Assembly: GCA_963770245.1 (NCBI GenBank)
Contig: CAVYOX010000014.1
Span: 124,001-188,000 of the forward strand
Direction of reading: 5' to 3'
Source of the DNA: PALSA-270 sp963770245
GTDB lineage: Bacteria; Acidobacteriota; Terriglobia; Terriglobales; Acidobacteriaceae
Length of the DNA: 64,000 nucleotides
Positions 26,083 through 34,866 of this stretch are shown here, one piece after another (the stretch's first letter is position 1; each line of letters starts with the position of its first letter). The translations under genes and the position numbers were made by a program. The notes beneath the pieces were generated by a model, which saw only the letters and a program-made list of their open reading frames with translations, had not been told where the DNA came from and ran no database searches.

Positions 26083-27216
26083 ATGGATAGAATTCCCGCA
26101 CCTCATTCTCCAAGTCGCAGAAACTTCCTCGCCGCAAGCAGCGGTTTGCTAGCTGCTGCGGTCGCCGCACCGCGGTTTGCCGCAGCCCGCGCCGGGGAGG
26201 AACCGCGGCCGCCGGATGATCAGGCGATGTCCGGGAGCTCGCTCCGCAAGATTCCGATTGGAGTGTTTGAAGTCGTCTTCGCGCGTCTCTCGCTCGATGA
26301 GACGATCGAAAAAATCTCCAGTTTGGGACTCGAAGCCGTCGAGGTTGGCACCGGCGGATATCCCGGTACGGCCCACTGCCCGGTCCAGGAGCTGCTCGAC
26401 GATTCCGTCAAACTGCGGGCGTGGAGGAAGAAATTCGAAGACCGCAATATTCAGATCGCAACTCTCAGCTGCCACGGAAACCCGGTTCATCCGGATGCCA
26501 AAATTGCCGCCCGCGACAGCGAGACTTTCCGCCGCACCGTTCTGTTGGCGGAGAAGCTGGATGTCAAGGTGATCGTCGGATTTTCGGGCTGTCCCGGTGG
26601 AAGTCCGGCCGACACCACGCCGGCTTGGGTCACCTATCGCTGGCCTCCTGAGCACGCCCAGGCCCTCGACTGGCAGTGGAAAGAGAAAGTCATCCCATAT
26701 TGGAAACAAGCCGCACAGTTCGCGCGCGAGCACGGCATTCACAAACTCGCGCTTGAAATGCACCCAAACTTCGTAGTTTATAACCCCATGACGCTGCTGA
26801 AGCTCCGCGAAGCTGTTGGCGAAGAGATTGGCGCCAACAACGATCTCAGTCATTTGTTTTGGCAGGGCTGCGACCCGGTCGAGGTGATCCGCCTGCTGGG
26901 CAAGGAGGGCTGCCTCTTTCACGCTCACATGAAAGACACGGTCATGTTTAAGGATAATGTGGCCAAGTACGGCGTCCTGAACTTTGCCTTCGAGCCCGGA
27001 GAACTTGCCCAGGCCTCGGAAACCTTTCGAGCGGTTGGCTACGGACACGGCGCGAATACCTGGAAAGAAATCGTGCGCGCCTATATGGACGTGGGCTATC
27101 AGGGCATTCTCAGCATCGAGAATGAGGACCCGATTCTGCCCGGCGAAGTGGGCGTCGAGCGCGCCGCCTACGTGCTCAAGAATGTACGCAATGAGATATT
27201 GGGAAGCACCGCGTAG
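26083..27216 (+). CDS. Tat-exported sugar phosphate isomerase/epimerase-like TIM barrel
   Basis: A 377-residue protein of the xylose-isomerase-like TIM barrel superfamily. The N-terminus carries a twin-arginine signal (SRRNFLAASSGLLAAAVAAP, from residue 11). Metal and substrate positions recognisable by family pattern are LALEMHPNFVVYN, ANNDLSHLFWQG, HAHMKDT and LSIENEDP. Export of such an enzyme implies a non-phosphorylated extracytoplasmic sugar or keto-sugar as substrate. ATG 26083 begins the signal peptide after GGGGGAC. The second barrel follows 34 bases later. Confidence 0.88.
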   Translation: MDRIPAPHSPSRRNFLAASSGLLAAAVAAPRFAAARAGEEPRPPDDQAMSGSSLRKIPIGVFEVVFARLSLDETIEKISSLGLEAVEVGTGGYPGTAHCPVQELLDDSVKLRAWRKKFEDRNIQIATLSCHGNPVHPDAKIAARDSETFRRTVLLAEKLDVKVIVGFSGCPGGSPADTTPAWVTYRWPPEHAQALDWQWKEKVIPYWKQAAQFAREHGIHKLALEMHPNFVVYNPMTLLKLREAVGEEIGANNDLSHLFWQGCDPVEVIRLLGKEGCLFHAHMKDTVMFKDNVAKYGVLNFAFEPGELAQASETFRAVGYGHGANTWKEIVRAYMDVGYQGILSIENEDPILPGEVGVERAAYVLKNVRNEILGSTA

Positions 27217-27250
27217 AACCATTTGAGCAGTTCGGAAAGGGGAAGCAAGC

Positions 27251-28150
27251 ATGGACCGTCGAACTTTTCTGGGTACGGTGACTGCGGCCACGCTGCTGGC
27301 CAGGAATTTTGCCCGGGCCGCCGAATCACACCGGGCCCAGCCCATCGGTCTGCAACTTTACACCGTCCGCGACGCGATGGAGAAGGACCTCGACGGCACT
27401 CTGGCCAAAGTGGCTGCCATCGGCTACAGGAACGTGGAGCTCGCCGGATTCTCGATGGAGGGTGGCGACATTCTGTATTTCAATCATTCCCCCAAGGATT
27501 TGCGCGCCGCACTGGATCGCAACGGCCTGTCCGCGGTTTCCACCCATGTGAACTACAAGAGCCTCGCACCCGAGAATTTTGCGAAGGTGATAGAAATCAG
27601 CCAGCTGCTGGGGCACAACTACATCGTCAATCCCTGGATTGACGAGGAAGTCCGCAAGCAGCCGGATGGATGGCAGCGCACGGCCGATACTTTTAATCAT
27701 GCCGGCGAGATGAGTCAGAAATCCGGAATGCAATTCGCGTATCACAATCACTGGTTCGAATTCCTGGCCGTGGATGGCAAACTACCTTATGACATTTTGC
27801 TGGCAGAGACCGACCCGAAGCTGGTGAAGATGGAGATGGACCTTTGCTGGATCGAGGTCGCGGGCGGCGACCCGGTCAAGTACTTCGACCGCTATCCTGG
27901 GCGTTTTCCGCTCGTTCACGTCAAAGACATGAAGACAATCGCGCCAGTGCCCGCCTCCGGCGGCCAGAATTTGGGAGATTCCCTCGACCAGATGACCTCG
28001 GTTGGCAGCGGCGTGATCGATTGGAAGCACATATTCGCTCACGCCGAAACCGCCGGCATCAAGTATTACATCGTCGAACACGACAAGCCCAAGGAGCCGT
28101 TCGATAGCATCAGGATCAGCTACGCATATCTTGAAAAATTACGCTTCTAA
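27251..28150 (+). CDS. Second Tat-exported sugar isomerase/epimerase-like TIM barrel
   Basis: A 299-residue paralogue of the same superfamily. It begins MDRRTFLGTVTAATLLARNF, a short twin-arginine signal. The barrel shows IGLQLYTVRDAMEKDLDGTL, YHNHWFEF, LCWIEVAGGDPVKYF, HVKDMKT and YIVEHDKPKEP, which include the usual Glu/Asp/His metal ligands. Close relatives act on keto-sugars, inosose-type compounds or C-glycosides. With the partner enzyme and the oxidoreductase after it, a role in breakdown of an oxidised glycoside is inferred. The substrate cannot be read from sequence. Confidence 0.9.
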   Translation: MDRRTFLGTVTAATLLARNFARAAESHRAQPIGLQLYTVRDAMEKDLDGTLAKVAAIGYRNVELAGFSMEGGDILYFNHSPKDLRAALDRNGLSAVSTHVNYKSLAPENFAKVIEISQLLGHNYIVNPWIDEEVRKQPDGWQRTADTFNHAGEMSQKSGMQFAYHNHWFEFLAVDGKLPYDILLAETDPKLVKMEMDLCWIEVAGGDPVKYFDRYPGRFPLVHVKDMKTIAPVPASGGQNLGDSLDQMTSVGSGVIDWKHIFAHAETAGIKYYIVEHDKPKEPFDSIRISYAYLEKLRF

Positions 28151-28285
28151 CGCAAGCGTCTCGAAGCTTGTACTGCTTTGTCAAGGCGCAGCCATTCGCC
28201 GCGCCGCTGAAGTCCGCCCCAGCCGCGGCGTTCGTTGCTCGGAAGAAGGTCGGTGTCGGCTGTTATGTTATGCCCGGAGATGACC

Positions 28286-29989
28286 ATGGCCCAAGTCATT
28301 CGTTCGCCGAAGGTATACGATGTCTGCATTGTCGGATCCGGCGCTGCTGGTGGCACCGCAGCCAAAGTGCTCACCGAAGGCGGATTGAATGTCGTTTTGC
28401 TCGAAGCCGGCCCTCCCCTCAACCCCGAGAAAGATTACAAAGAGCATGTCTGGCCCTACGAACTGCCGCACCGCGGCGGCGGCGTGGGCGGAAAATTGCG
28501 TGCCTTTGGCGGTGAATTCATGGCGCCCAACGGCGCCTGGGAAATCGAGGGTGAACCATACACCACGGCGCCGGGAACGCGGTTCCGCTGGTTTCGATCG
28601 CGCATCGTGGGCGGCCGGACCAATCACTGGGGACGGATCGCGCTGCGTTTTGCTCCCGTCGACTTCCGAGCGCGCTCCAACGACGGCATGGGGGACGACT
28701 GGCCCGTCAGTTACGATGATGTAGCGCCGTATTACGACAAAGTCGAGTCCTTTATCGGCGTGTTCGGTACCCGGGAAAACATTCCCAGCGCGCCCGATGG
28801 CGTGTTTCTGCCGCCGCCTCCGCCGCGCTGTACTGAAACCATCATCAAGAAATCCTGCGACCGGCTGAATATTCTCTGCGTTCCGTCGCGCCTGGCTATC
28901 CTCACCAAGCCGCTGAACGGTCGCGCCGCCTGCCACTATTGCGCGCAGTGTGGCCGCGGCTGCATCAGCGCCTCCAACTTCAGCTCCAGTCAGGTCATGA
29001 TTCCGCCCGCGCAATCGACCGGCCGCCTCACGCTGATCACCGGAGCCATGGCGCGTGAAATTATCGTGGGCAAGGATGGCGAAGCCAAGGCTGTGTCCTA
29101 CATCGACAAAGCCACACACAGCGAAAAGCAGGTGCAAGCCCGGGCATTTGTCGTCGGCGCTAGTGCCTGTGAATCGGCGCGGCTGCTCCTGAACTCGCGC
29201 TCCGCGCTCTTCCCCGATGGTCTGGCCAATTCATCAGGAGCCGTCGGCCGCTACCTGACGGATACCGTCGGCAGCAGCGGCTGGGGATATTTTCCGCAAC
29301 TCGAAAAGATGCCGCCGCACAATCACGACGGGGTTGGCGGAATGCATCTCTACATGCCCTGGTGGAAGTTCGACCGCAAGAATGATTTTCTGCGCGGATA
29401 TCACATCGAGTTTGGCGGCGGTCGCAACCTGCCAAGTGTCGGCGAGTTCGATCAAGTATTGGAGCAAGTGGAAGGCTATGGTACCTCTCTGAAACAGAAG
29501 TGCCGCAGCACCTACGGCACGGGCATCGGCTTCAGCGGCCGCGGCGAAATGATCCCAAACGAGAACTGCTATTGTGACATTGATCCCGACACCGTGGACC
29601 AATGGGGGATTCCGGTGTTGCGCTTCCACTGGAAGTGGAGTGAGAACGAAATCAAGATGGCCAAGGATATGCAGGAAACGTTCCGGGCCATCGTCGAGGC
29701 TGCGGGCGGCACTTACACGACCGAGGCCACAGCGGACGGGAAGCGTCCCTACGGCATCGCCGACGGCGGCGTCATCATTCATGAAGTGGGCGGCGCGCGC
29801 ATGGGAAACAGTCCGAAAACCTCAGCCGTAAACGGATACTGCCAGGCCCATGATGTGAAGAATCTGTTCGTGACCGATGGCGCTTGTTTTGTGACCAACG
29901 CCGACAAGAATCCAACCCTCACCATCATGGCGCTCACCTGGCGCGCTTCAGAGTATCTGCTCACGCAGGCGAAGCAGGGAAGCCTTTAG
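28286..29989 (+). CDS. GMC-family sugar oxidoreductase, large FAD subunit
   Basis: A 567-residue flavoprotein. The FAD motif YDVCIVGSGAAGGTAAKVL is at residues 10-28. A Cys group (CHYCAQCGRGC, about residue 215) is typical of the membrane-bound gluconate/glucoside dehydrogenase branch. The C-terminal catalytic His and Asn lie in HEVGGARMG and NADKNPTLTIMALT. It has no export signal of its own; the small subunit at 30118 has one, so the complex is probably carried through Tat as a folded pair. ATG 28286 is selected because GGAG lies at 28275-28278; earlier ATGs extend the N-terminus without similarity. Predicted to oxidise a sugar hydroxyl, possibly at C3. Confidence 0.9.
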   Translation: MAQVIRSPKVYDVCIVGSGAAGGTAAKVLTEGGLNVVLLEAGPPLNPEKDYKEHVWPYELPHRGGGVGGKLRAFGGEFMAPNGAWEIEGEPYTTAPGTRFRWFRSRIVGGRTNHWGRIALRFAPVDFRARSNDGMGDDWPVSYDDVAPYYDKVESFIGVFGTRENIPSAPDGVFLPPPPPRCTETIIKKSCDRLNILCVPSRLAILTKPLNGRAACHYCAQCGRGCISASNFSSSQVMIPPAQSTGRLTLITGAMAREIIVGKDGEAKAVSYIDKATHSEKQVQARAFVVGASACESARLLLNSRSALFPDGLANSSGAVGRYLTDTVGSSGWGYFPQLEKMPPHNHDGVGGMHLYMPWWKFDRKNDFLRGYHIEFGGGRNLPSVGEFDQVLEQVEGYGTSLKQKCRSTYGTGIGFSGRGEMIPNENCYCDIDPDTVDQWGIPVLRFHWKWSENEIKMAKDMQETFRAIVEAAGGTYTTEATADGKRPYGIADGGVIIHEVGGARMGNSPKTSAVNGYCQAHDVKNLFVTDGACFVTNADKNPTLTIMALTWRASEYLLTQAKQGSL

Positions 29990-30117
29990 TGGAAACATGG
30001 AACGAACCATCGCAATCCTGGGCGTAGCCCGGGCCAGCGCGAAGTCTGCGGCCCGGCGGAGTCGAAAGATCCCGGTCAGCGCACCGCGCTCAGAATGGCA
30101 GCGAAACGGGAGCAATC

Positions 30118-30717
30118 ATGTCTTCGAAATCCATATCTCGGCGTGACATCTTGAAGTCTTTGAGCCTGGGGGTCGTCGCAGGCTCCGTGCTGCGCGCGAT
30201 TCCCCTCGAGGCCGCAGAGTACGCACACCACATGGTGGCGGAGGAAAAGGCTGCATCTCCGAGCGGCGCCTACACTGCGAAATTCTTTCCGCCGCACCAG
30301 TACGCGACGCTGCGCGCCTTGTGCCAAACCATGATTCCGGCCGATGCCGATGCAGGCGGGGCGATTGAAGCCGGCGCGCCAGAATTCATCGACCTGCTCA
30401 CCAGCGAAAATCCTGAATATCAATTAAAGCTGGGGGGCGGCCTGATGTGGCTGGATTTGATCTGCTCCGACCGCTATGGCCAGACTTATCTCGGCTGCGC
30501 TCCCAACCAGCAGAAGGAAATTCTCGACCTTATTGCTTATCGCAAGAATGCCCAACAAGATCCCGCTCTCAGCCAGGGCATCGAGTTTTTCGCGTTCCTG
30601 CGCAGTATGGCCGCGGATGGTTTCTTCACCAGTAAGATTGGCATCAAGTATCTGGGATACATCGGCAACACCTACGAGACCAGTTTCCCGGGGTGCCCGC
30701 CCGTTCCCGAGACCTAG
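30118..30717 (+). CDS. Gluconate 2-dehydrogenase subunit 3-like protein, Tat-exported
   Basis: A 199-residue protein with a twin-arginine signal (SRRDILKSLSLGVVAGS, residues 7-23). The domain begins YATLRALCQTMIPADADAGG and includes the family pattern LDLICSDRYGQTYLGCAPNQQKE and later FFTSKIGIKYLGYIGNTYE. This small subunit escorts and stabilises the GMC subunit encoded just upstream. The cytochrome c subunit of classical complexes is not encoded next to it, so the electron acceptor is open. Confidence 0.9.
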   Translation: MSSKSISRRDILKSLSLGVVAGSVLRAIPLEAAEYAHHMVAEEKAASPSGAYTAKFFPPHQYATLRALCQTMIPADADAGGAIEAGAPEFIDLLTSENPEYQLKLGGGLMWLDLICSDRYGQTYLGCAPNQQKEILDLIAYRKNAQQDPALSQGIEFFAFLRSMAADGFFTSKIGIKYLGYIGNTYETSFPGCPPVPET

Positions 30718-30807
30718 CCAGAACCGGTTTCCCGATCGACCGGGGACGGCTATCGGTGAGTGTCGTGCAAAGAAAAACCTGAGCTCTCCTGACTCCGAAA
30801 TTCAACG

Positions 30808-30987
30808 ATGCAAGCCGGCTTTCAATGCGCAGGTTGCGGTGAGTGGAACGAGACCACAGTGGACGAATCCGCCGGACGGAGCCAGGGTTATGTCGAAGAT
30901 TGCCAGATCTGCTGCCGGCCCAATGTACTGCACATTGCACGGGACCCGGAAACTCAGGAACCAGTAGTCCGCGCGGAGTTGGAGTAG
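30808..30987 (+). CDS. CPXCG-type small cysteine-rich protein
   Basis: A 59-residue protein, MQAGFQCAGCGEWNETTVDE at the start and VEDCQICCRPNVLHIARD later. The two Cys pairs, CAGC and CQIC, form a zinc-ribbon-like unit as in the short CPXCG proteins of many bacteria. The role is unknown. It lies between the sugar locus and the YbjQ-type gene, same strand. Confidence 0.75.
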   Translation: MQAGFQCAGCGEWNETTVDESAGRSQGYVEDCQICCRPNVLHIARDPETQEPVVRAELE

Positions 30988-31043
30988 CGGAACTCCGCAG
31001 GTCCTCGATCGACCGATGACATGCCAGGAAAGGATTCGCCCTC

Positions 31044-31409
31044 ATGAGCACGAGCTACGGCGCGCCCGGACGGATGATAGCCCACAATATGGTGACCACG
31101 CAGTTCGAACTCGACGGATTCCACGTGGTGCGGACACTGGGCGTGGTCCGCGGCATCGTGGTGCGCTCGCGTTCGATCTTCGGAACGATTGGCGCAGGCC
31201 TGCAAACCATTCTCGGCGGCAATATCACCCTGCTGACCAACTTGTGTGAAAAAACCCGCGCCGAAGCCTTTGACCTAATGCTGCAACACGCGGCGGAACT
31301 AGGAGGCAACGCCGTGCTTGCAGCTCGCTATGACGCCACCGAAATCATGTCGGGCGTCACCGAAGTGCTGGCCTACGGGACGGCGGTCGTGGTAGAGCCC
31401 CTAAAATAG
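31044..31409 (+). CDS. YbjQ / DUF74 family protein
   Basis: A 121-residue protein of the YbjQ family: VRTLGVVRGIVVRSRSIFGT, LTNLCEKTRAEAFDLMLQHA, GGNAVLAARYDATEI and LAYGTAVVVEPL. Members form small pentameric beta structures and have been labelled heavy-metal-binding, but the function is not settled. Slightly longer at the N-terminus than usual (about 100-110). It is convergent with the SRPBCC gene downstream; the 120 bases between them hold nothing recognised. Confidence 0.85.
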   Translation: MSTSYGAPGRMIAHNMVTTQFELDGFHVVRTLGVVRGIVVRSRSIFGTIGAGLQTILGGNITLLTNLCEKTRAEAFDLMLQHAAELGGNAVLAARYDATEIMSGVTEVLAYGTAVVVEPLK

Positions 31410-31531
31410 GGCGCGCGAAACCAATTGCGCCAGAACCCGCCGCTCGCTGCTTCCGCGAATCCAGTCCTCGTCGATCGCTCCGCCCCCGGCCTCGCCAGCT
31501 CGCTCGCCCGTGCCGAAACTTCAGCATAGGT

Positions 31532-32065
31532 CTAGCCCGGTTGGCTTTCTTGTGCCAGAAGTTTTTCCAGAGTCATCTGCCGGTACTCGAACGTTTGCTT
31601 CAGCTTGCGGATGAGGAGAAGATGCTGCGCCCACTTGCCGAAGATGCCAAATCCAAGTTCATAACGGATCACATCTCGCACGATTGTTCCGTTCACGCCA
31701 TTTCGCCTTACCGCGGCGAATTCATGCCGATGATGAAAGGACTTGAAAGGTCCCTTCTTCTGGACGTCGGCAAAATGGTGATTCCATTCGAAACCAACCA
31801 CCTGCGCTACCCACTCCGCGCGCCAGGGAAGCCAGGGAAAAATGCGGAAAGAGGTGACGATTTCAGATCCGACTCCAGCCAGGCCGGGGTGATCGGCGCT
31901 GCCTTGCGGGTTGGCAGTTGCGCGCGGCATTAGGCTCAGCCGGACTAAACGGGTTCTCAGGCCGGGAGGCATGATGCGCGGTAGGTTGTTGGGGTTTGAG
32001 AAGAACCCAAAAACCTGCTCCACCGGGACCGCTACCCACTGCTCGAACTGAATGCGGTAGTTCAC
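31532..32065 (-). CDS. SRPBCC-family ligand-binding protein
   Basis: A 177-residue protein of the START/SRPBCC fold: YRIQFEQWVAVPVEQVFGFF, NPNNLPRIMPPGL, EWVAQVVGFEWNHHFADVQ, HRHEFAAV and VIRYELGFG. Comparable proteins are often annotated as cyclase/dehydrase-like. The GTG at 32065 follows AGAGGTG and begins the fold; an in-frame ATG 93 bases upstream adds unrelated residues. No enzymatic residues can be named. It is divergent from the division cluster, and 32066-32327 holds no gene. Confidence 0.8.
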   Translation of the reverse strand: MNYRIQFEQWVAVPVEQVFGFFSNPNNLPRIMPPGLRTRLVRLSLMPRATANPQGSADHPGLAGVGSEIVTSFRIFPWLPWRAEWVAQVVGFEWNHHFADVQKKGPFKSFHHRHEFAAVRRNGVNGTIVRDVIRYELGFGIFGKWAQHLLLIRKLKQTFEYRQMTLEKLLAQESQPG

Positions 32066-32327
32066 AACAGCACCTCTTGACTGTAGCAGTCGCAGGGGAA
32101 AGTACTGGTTCGAGGTGCCCCAAAGTGCGGGATACGATTCCCGAAAATAGATTTCCACAGGATTTCAACCGACAACAGGACCAGTCCGGAAGGGAGAAAA
32201 CCGTAACTAAAGCGAAAGAACCGCTTCCGTCAACCCCACCTATGGTGGTCACCTAGTCGGTTACCCGCAAGCTATCGCGCTTCGGCTGAATGCCATCCCC
32301 TGCCCACCATGACCTAGAACTTTGTCA

Positions 32328-32379
32328 TTGACAACAAACGCCTTAAGCGTAAGATGTGGACAAAAGTGGTACAAAGTGG
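32328..32379 (+). promoter_or_regulatory. mraZ promoter with three MraZ-box repeats
   Basis: TTGACA (32328-32333), a 16-base spacer and TAAGAT (32350-32355) form a good sigma-70-type promoter. GTGG then occurs at 32356-32359, 32366-32369 and 32376-32379, exactly 10 bp apart, the last two as AAAGTGG. Repeats of this core at this spacing are the known binding sites of MraZ, which represses or adjusts its own operon. Their place right after the -10 fits repression. Two further GTGG groups follow at 32391 and 32397 at irregular spacing. Confidence 0.8.
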
Positions 32380-32564
32380 TCGTCACGGTAGTGGTCGTGG
32401 GCACAAGTGAGCGGTCCCGAGGAGCCAGTGGACTTCAAGACTGACGTCCCCCAACAACAGCCCGAACGAACCGCAAACCAATGGCATTTTGAAGGTTACT
32501 ACCTCCCTCACTTTGGCAGCGGCATTAACAAAGATACTTTCCAGCCCTCTCGGGGGCAAATGGC

Positions 32565-33005
32565 ATGTTTCGCGGCAACCACCCAACTCGCGTCGACGAA
32601 AAGGGGCGGCTCAAGGTCCCGGCGGAATTCAAGCGCGTCATCGACGAGAAGTATGGCACGCAATTTTACATCACGAGCTTAGATGGGAAGGTTGCTCAAG
32701 TGTATCCCTTCGAGGAATGGGAGCGGATCGAGCAGAAACTGGCCGGGCTCTCCACTTTCAATCCCACGAAGAAGAAGTTCTTGGACCGGGTGAACTACTA
32801 CGGACAGGTGGTTGAGATGGACGGGCAGGGGCGGCTGCTGATGCCGCAACTGCTGCGCGACTCGGCGCAGATCAAGGGCGAGGTCGCGGTGCTGGGCAAC
32901 TTGACCTGCCTGATCGTACGAAACCTGGAGGCCTTGCGTAAGGAGATCGAGGAGCAGGCGTTCACGCCTGAGGATGAGAAGACGCTCGACGATCTGGGCA
33001 TCTAG
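32565..33005 (+). CDS. mraZ: Transcriptional regulator MraZ
   Basis: A 146-residue protein with two tandem swapped-hairpin AbrB-like units: MFRGNHPTRVDEKGRLKVPAEFK at the start (shown here without its following residues) and VVEMDGQGRLLMPQLLR from about residue 84. It forms rings that bind the repeated boxes upstream of its own gene. It is the first gene of the division/wall cluster, with about 185 bases of leader between the boxes and the ATG. The next start, GTG, overlaps the stop by one base. Confidence 0.95.
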   Translation: MFRGNHPTRVDEKGRLKVPAEFKRVIDEKYGTQFYITSLDGKVAQVYPFEEWERIEQKLAGLSTFNPTKKKFLDRVNYYGQVVEMDGQGRLLMPQLLRDSAQIKGEVAVLGNLTCLIVRNLEALRKEIEEQAFTPEDEKTLDDLGI

Positions 33006-33946
33006 TGGACGAGGGTTTCACAAACACCCCTCAGGGGGTTGGGCATGGCGGTGGCCATGTGCCGGTTCTTTTAAAAGAAGCGATCGACTTCTTAGCCATC
33101 CGGCGTGGCGGGACTTATCTCGACGCCACGGTGGGCCTGGGCGGACACAGTTACGAAATCGCAAAACGCCTCGGCCGACCGGGACATTTGATTGGGCTCG
33201 ATAAGGATCCGGCGGCGCTCGAAATCGCGCGACAAAGGCTGGGCGGGGCTGGCGTTTCGCCAGCCACCGGCGACTGGCCGGAGATCATCTTGCTGCATCG
33301 CTCATTTGCGCACCTTGCCCAGGGCCAAGCGCCATCCGCAGTGGATGGAATTCTGGCCGACCTGGGCATGAGCAGCTTGCAGCTCGATGATGCGGCGCGA
33401 GGCTTTAGTTTTCAGGCGGAGGGACCGCTCGACATGCGAATGAATCCGCAGGACGAGCGCACCGCCGAACAAGTGGTAAACCACATCGACGAGCGTGAGC
33501 TTGCCGATGTGATTTACGAATTCGGTGAGGAAAGGAGGTCGCGGAGAATCGCCAGAGCCATTGTCCGGTCGCGGCCGATCCGAACGACTGCGCAACTTGC
33601 AGACGTCGTATCAGCCGCGGCCCGGCCAATGAATCAGGCAGAGAGGCGCATTCATCCGGCGACCAGAACTTTCCAGGCACTCCGAATCTTCGTAAACCAC
33701 GAATTGGACGACCTGCGGGAGCTGCTCGATATCGCACCGCAGCTGCTGCAACCGGGAGGACGGCTGGTGATGATCAGCTTCCACTCGTTGGAGGACCGGA
33801 TGGTGAAAGATGCTCTCCGCGAGGGTGCGAAGCGGGGTCAGTACAGGGTGCTGACCAAGAAGCCCGTAACCGCCGGAGAAGAAGAAGTGGATCGCAATCC
33901 GCGGGCGCGCAGCGCGAAGCTGCGGGCGGCGGAAAAGATTTCGTAG
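33005..33946 (+). CDS. rsmH: 16S rRNA (cytosine1402-N4)-methyltransferase
   Basis: A 313-residue AdoMet-dependent methyltransferase (MraW). The AdoMet motif is YLDATVGLGGHSYEIAKRLG, with downstream signatures GILADLGMSSLQLDDAARGF, MRMNP and LVMISFHSLEDRMVK. It modifies C1402 in the decoding centre of the small ribosomal subunit. The start GTG shares a base with the mraZ stop. Second gene of the cluster in the usual order. Confidence 0.96.
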   Translation: MDEGFTNTPQGVGHGGGHVPVLLKEAIDFLAIRRGGTYLDATVGLGGHSYEIAKRLGRPGHLIGLDKDPAALEIARQRLGGAGVSPATGDWPEIILLHRSFAHLAQGQAPSAVDGILADLGMSSLQLDDAARGFSFQAEGPLDMRMNPQDERTAEQVVNHIDERELADVIYEFGEERRSRRIARAIVRSRPIRTTAQLADVVSAAARPMNQAERRIHPATRTFQALRIFVNHELDDLRELLDIAPQLLQPGGRLVMISFHSLEDRMVKDALREGAKRGQYRVLTKKPVTAGEEEVDRNPRARSAKLRAAEKIS

Positions 33947-34076
33947 CTCGCGCGCGACAAAAATTTCCGGGGCGACATCGCCTCTCACAAACAAGGGCGC
34001 AAAAAAGGTAGGTCCTCTTTCGATGCCGTCCCGGAAAGCAGTAGGGGTTAAGACACAGAAAAAACGGAGGCTGGCG

Positions 34077-34241
34077 ATGTACACAGGTACTTTGATCGAA
34101 GATCTGATTGCGACGGTTGAGCAAGCGAATCAGCAGGCCTACACGCAGGTGAATTCGCAGGACGAGAAACTGGCGTACTGCTACACGCCCGCGCCCCACA
34201 AGCTCAGCCAAAGGGAACCGAATTTACTTGGGGTGGCATAA
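34077..34241 (+). CDS. Small unknown protein between rsmH and ftsL (54 aa)
   Basis: A 54-residue protein beginning MYTGTLIEDLIATVEQANQQ. Start ATG 34077 follows GGAGG at a spacing of six bases, which decides against an in-frame ATG 54 bases upstream. It ends directly at the ATG of ftsL (TAAATG), so it is cotranscribed and probably coupled. It is predicted helical at the N-terminus with a flexible, polar C-terminal half, and no membrane segment. Function unknown; the position suggests a division or wall-related role. The 130 bases before it hold nothing recognised. Confidence 0.65.
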   Translation: MYTGTLIEDLIATVEQANQQAYTQVNSQDEKLAYCYTPAPHKLSQREPNLLGVA

Positions 34242-34709
34242 ATGGCAGCAGGGGCCGCGGCAGTACAAAGCGCTGGTCCGGCCGCACGGCGCAAACCGTG
34301 CTGGACGGGTACGCCGGAAATTTACTTCGGCAAGCCAATCGATAACTCGCGCCTGGTGAGAGTGGAAGATCTAAGACGCGAGCTCGAGATGAAACAGTTC
34401 GGGGTGGCGCTCGGCTGCCTCTTCCTTCTGGTCATGGCCTTTGCCTGGCAACACTTTAGGGCCATCGAGTACGGCTACAAGATCGAGACGCTGAAAATGC
34501 AGTGCGACGGTCTGGTGGAACAGAATCGCCTTCTGCGGCTGGACGAAGCTTCGTTGCGCGATCCGCAGCGCATCGACGCGCTAGCGCGGCAACTTGGACT
34601 GCAGTCTCCGCAAGCGGGACAGGTGATCCGTATGGATTCTGCCGCGCCGGAATCGGTCGCGCCGGTGATGGCGAGCATGACTCCGGTCGCCGTGCTTCCG
34701 GCGCAATAG
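34242..34709 (+). CDS. ftsL: Cell division protein FtsL-like
   Basis: A 155-residue bitopic protein: a cytoplasmic N-terminus of about 50 residues, one membrane span (QFGVALGCLFLLVMAFAW, about residues 50-67), and an extracytoplasmic coiled-coil stretch (KIETLKMQCDGLVEQNRLLR, then EASLRDPQRIDALARQLGLQ). This is the septum-protein layout of FtsL, the partner of FtsB/FtsQ and activator of FtsWI. Assignment rests on topology and position between rsmH and ftsI, since FtsL sequences are poorly conserved. The C-terminal 30 residues are Pro/Ala-rich. Confidence 0.82.
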   Translation: MAAGAAAVQSAGPAARRKPCWTGTPEIYFGKPIDNSRLVRVEDLRRELEMKQFGVALGCLFLLVMAFAWQHFRAIEYGYKIETLKMQCDGLVEQNRLLRLDEASLRDPQRIDALARQLGLQSPQAGQVIRMDSAAPESVAPVMASMTPVAVLPAQ

Positions 34710-34866
34710 ACAGATCGCCGACGGACGCGCCGAGTTCCCGTTCACACGATCCTTTACTTGGCGGCTGCCGAGCACCGCGGGCCGCCCTGTTTGTCTGAGC
34801 ATGACCGGCGAGAGCCCCAGGATTCAGACGGACCAACCTTGACTGCGAACCTTCGAGAGGTAAGCC

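Noticed and set aside
26149..27345. 398-codon minus-strand frame
   Set aside because: Antisense shadow of the first TIM-barrel gene; no motif and no ribosome site.
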